Assembly: GCA_964607375.1 (NCBI GenBank)
Contig: CAZSJY010000015.1
Location: forward strand, 1 to 35,627
DNA length: 35,627 bases
Direction: 5' to 3'
Source: JACNLC01 sp964607375
Lineage (GTDB): Bacteria > Fidelibacterota > Marinisomatia > SCGC-AAA003-L08 > JACNLC01
In this document: positions 34,196 to 35,627 of the stretch, piece after piece
How the letters are laid out: each line of letters opens with the position of its first letter
Numbering within the stretch: the stretch's first letter is position 1
The notes under the pieces: generated by a model
Told to the model about the DNA's origin: nothing
The model's input: only the letters and a program-made list of their open reading frames with translations
The model's database searches: none
Made by a program: the position numbers and the translations under genes

Positions 34196-34378
34196 GATAT
34201 CCTCTTTAATTAATTACTACTGTTGTTGAAATTTAGTTGAATCAATGTATAAAATTAACAATAATTCATGAATTTTTTACATAATTTCCAAATCGGTTTT
34301 CAATTACAATGTTATATCTCTAAATTCGGTCGGTATATTTAAGTATCTTTTTAATAATTACAAATAGAAAATTATAAA
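34196..34378. promoter_or_regulatory. Divergent promoter region, FecR-barrel gene and mscS
   Basis: 183 bp of very AT-rich DNA between two divergent start codons, so it must hold both promoters. Clear -35/-10 pairs cannot be picked with confidence in such AT-rich sequence. The barrel side has a good ribosome site (GAGGATATC) and the mscS side has none visible. The string TCAATGTATAA at about 34242-34253 also occurs upstream of valS near 31657. Confidence 0.45.
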
Positions 34379-35272
34379 ATGGACAGTTATTTCCACTGGT
34401 TTACTAAATTTTTCACTTATTCATCTATACAAGTCAAAATTATTGCTTCGATTTTAGCAATTCTAGTTTATTTTATCGGACGAAAACTAATTCTAAAATT
34501 CGTGATGAAAACAACCGATGATCCAAAAACTAGGTATAATTGGCAAAAAACTACAGGATACATCGGTGCAATAATCGTAATGATTATTATTGGACGAATT
34601 TGGTTTGAAGGAATCCAGTCAATAGCTACCTATTTGGGGTTGTTATCTGCAGGTATTGCGATTGCATTAAAAGACCCACTTACAAACATAACAGGTTGGT
34701 TATTTATTTTATGGAGAAGTCCGTTAGAAGTAAGAGATCGAGTACAAGTTGGTGAACATGCAGGCGATGTAATTGATATTAATATTTTTAATTTTACTAT
34801 AATGGAAATCGGAAATTGGGTAAACGCAGACCAAAATACTGGTAGGATTATCCACATTCCCAACGGAAAAGTATTCTCGGAAACTCTAGCAAATTATGGA
34901 AAGGGATTTAAGTACATTTGGAACGAAATTCCTGTATTGGTTACTTTTGAAAGTGATTGGCTAAAAGCTAAAGGAATTCTCTCAGAAATATCCAAAAATC
35001 ACGCTGAACATTTAAGTAAATCAGCATCAAAAAAACTTAAAATTGCTACGAGGAAATTCCTAATTCATCAACCAAATTTTACTCCTACAGTTTATACTAA
35101 AGTTGAAGATTGTGGTGTTCTTCTTACAATTAGATATTTATGCAATCCAAGAAAACGCCGTGATAGTGAACAAGATATTTGGGAAGAAGTTCTTAGTAAA
35201 TTTGATGAACATAAAGACATTGAATTTGCCTATCCAACAACAAGATTTTATAAAGATGAACACGCAAATTAA
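34379..35272 (+). CDS. Mechanosensitive ion channel, MscS family
   Basis: 297 aa and the only plus-strand gene. Helices are at about 18-43 and 58-77. A pore-lining TM3-like helix follows at about 82-117, with Gly/Ala packing (LGLLSAGIAIALKDPLTNITGWLFILW). The cytoplasmic beta-domain comes next, LEVRDRVQVGEHAGDVIDINIFNFTIM (116-142), with the MscS landmark VGEHAGDV, and the IIHIPNGKVFSETLANY block (157-173). The C-terminal alpha/beta domain is present, so it is a minimal full-length MscS, close to the E. coli protein (286 aa). It opens on membrane tension to release osmolytes during osmotic downshock. No ribosome-binding site is evident before the ATG; translation may be leaderless or weak. 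An upstream ATG is not available in frame. Confidence 0.93.
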   Translation: MDSYFHWFTKFFTYSSIQVKIIASILAILVYFIGRKLILKFVMKTTDDPKTRYNWQKTTGYIGAIIVMIIIGRIWFEGIQSIATYLGLLSAGIAIALKDPLTNITGWLFILWRSPLEVRDRVQVGEHAGDVIDINIFNFTIMEIGNWVNADQNTGRIIHIPNGKVFSETLANYGKGFKYIWNEIPVLVTFESDWLKAKGILSEISKNHAEHLSKSASKKLKIATRKFLIHQPNFTPTVYTKVEDCGVLLTIRYLCNPRKRRDSEQDIWEEVLSKFDEHKDIEFAYPTTRFYKDEHAN

Positions 35273-35627
35273 TCAGTGATGTGTGGACAGGTGGAGTTTT
35301 CGTTGTGAATTTGAAAATATATTACAAAGCACACTTATAACAATGTAACTTTCCATCATTTCATGAAGTACCGTTGTCACAATATCAACGCATTTGCCTT
35401 TTGGTTAGACAGGAGCATACTTCTGTGATTAAATAACCCAAAGTGTCTTAATAAAATACAAATGTCTCCAACACATCAAACACTCAACTCTACACAACTA
35501 ACACCAACACCTGCACGCTGTACACGCGAAGCTACACACTATGTAACTATAAATTTTGCCCCCCCCAATTCATTAGGTTTTTTTGATTCCCCCTCTTTAC
35601 ATAAACAAGAGGGCAAGTTTACCAACT
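35273..35627. other. Terminal non-coding region with an A/C-rich, G-poor tract
   Basis: 355 bp after mscS with no supported gene on either strand. From about 35455 to 35545 the plus strand is dominated by A, C and T, with very few G until a short G-containing patch (GCACGCTGTACACGCGAAGC). A run of eight C is at 35559-35566, then an imperfect T run. Stretches of this kind can be non-coding RNA, decayed sequence, or low-quality contig end. The sequence alone does not decide. Confidence 0.5.
35591..35613. other. Stem-loop near the window end
   Basis: The arms CCCTCTT and AAGAGGG enclose a 9-nt loop. It is not followed by a T run on either strand, so it is not a classical terminator. It might terminate mscS or belong to a gene beyond the window. 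Confidence 0.3.

Noticed and set aside
1..35627. CRISPR arrays, tRNA or rRNA genes, insertion sequences, prophage genes
   Set aside because: No regularly spaced repeats, tRNA T-loop sequences in intergenic DNA, transposase or phage motifs were seen by reading. A tRNA or RNA-family scan would be the decisive check.

Overview
This is an AT-rich (roughly one third G+C by eye) bacterial chromosome segment. It most resembles the Marinimicrobia/SAR406 group or a close relative in the Fibrobacteres-Chlorobi-Bacteroidetes orbit. The evidence is five large secreted proteins that end in a type IX secretion (T9SS) type A sorting domain (a PNPFNP motif about 75 residues from the end and a terminal L-x-L/I-K), the GWNWFS/GFATYY module, and an unusual mix of poly-gamma-glutamate genes with T9SS cargo. 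The taxon is inferred from remembered family patterns, not from a marker-gene search. Every gene except the last (a MscS channel) is on the minus strand, so transcription runs from high to low coordinates.

Region A (about 31.6 kb down to 22.8 kb): a housekeeping and envelope cluster, valS - recG - DUF1844 protein - DUF2723 membrane protein - family 2 glycosyltransferase. recG is interrupted by a 100-N assembly gap. Region B (22.6-20.4 kb): an octahaem c-type cytochrome with a T9SS sorting domain, closed by a clear intrinsic terminator, then a MarR-family regulator.

Region C (20.24-0.75 kb): the most interesting part, ten minus-strand genes with gaps of 45 bp or less, likely one transcription unit of about 19.5 kb. 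Order: a 1814-aa gingipain-like C25 protein, pgsB, pgsC, pgsW (the poly-gamma-glutamate polymerase and an accessory protein), a secreted protein with two 138-residue repeats, a predicted outer-membrane beta-barrel, a beta-propeller-like lipoprotein, a 1011-aa VWED-repeat T9SS cargo protein, an M14 zinc carboxypeptidase with a sorting domain, and a second C25-like protein with a sorting domain. The layout suggests that an anionic gamma-glutamyl polymer is made and exported together with surface peptidases. No PgsA/CapA or CapD homologue is recognisable, so the three unknown envelope genes after pgsW are candidates for the Gram-negative export or anchoring part. That functional link is inference.

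Region D (below 0.75 kb): the 5' part of another secreted gene, with a canonical CRP/FNR-type operator upstream. A 21-bp motif lies upstream of both this gene and the region C operon (19 of 21 bases identical). Region E (31.9-35.3 kb): a FecR domain fused to an outer-membrane barrel with a calcium-binding Asp-rich insert, divergent from the MscS channel. The last 350 bp are non-coding, with an odd A/C-rich, G-poor tract and a run of eight C. I saw no tRNA, rRNA, CRISPR array, insertion sequence or origin.
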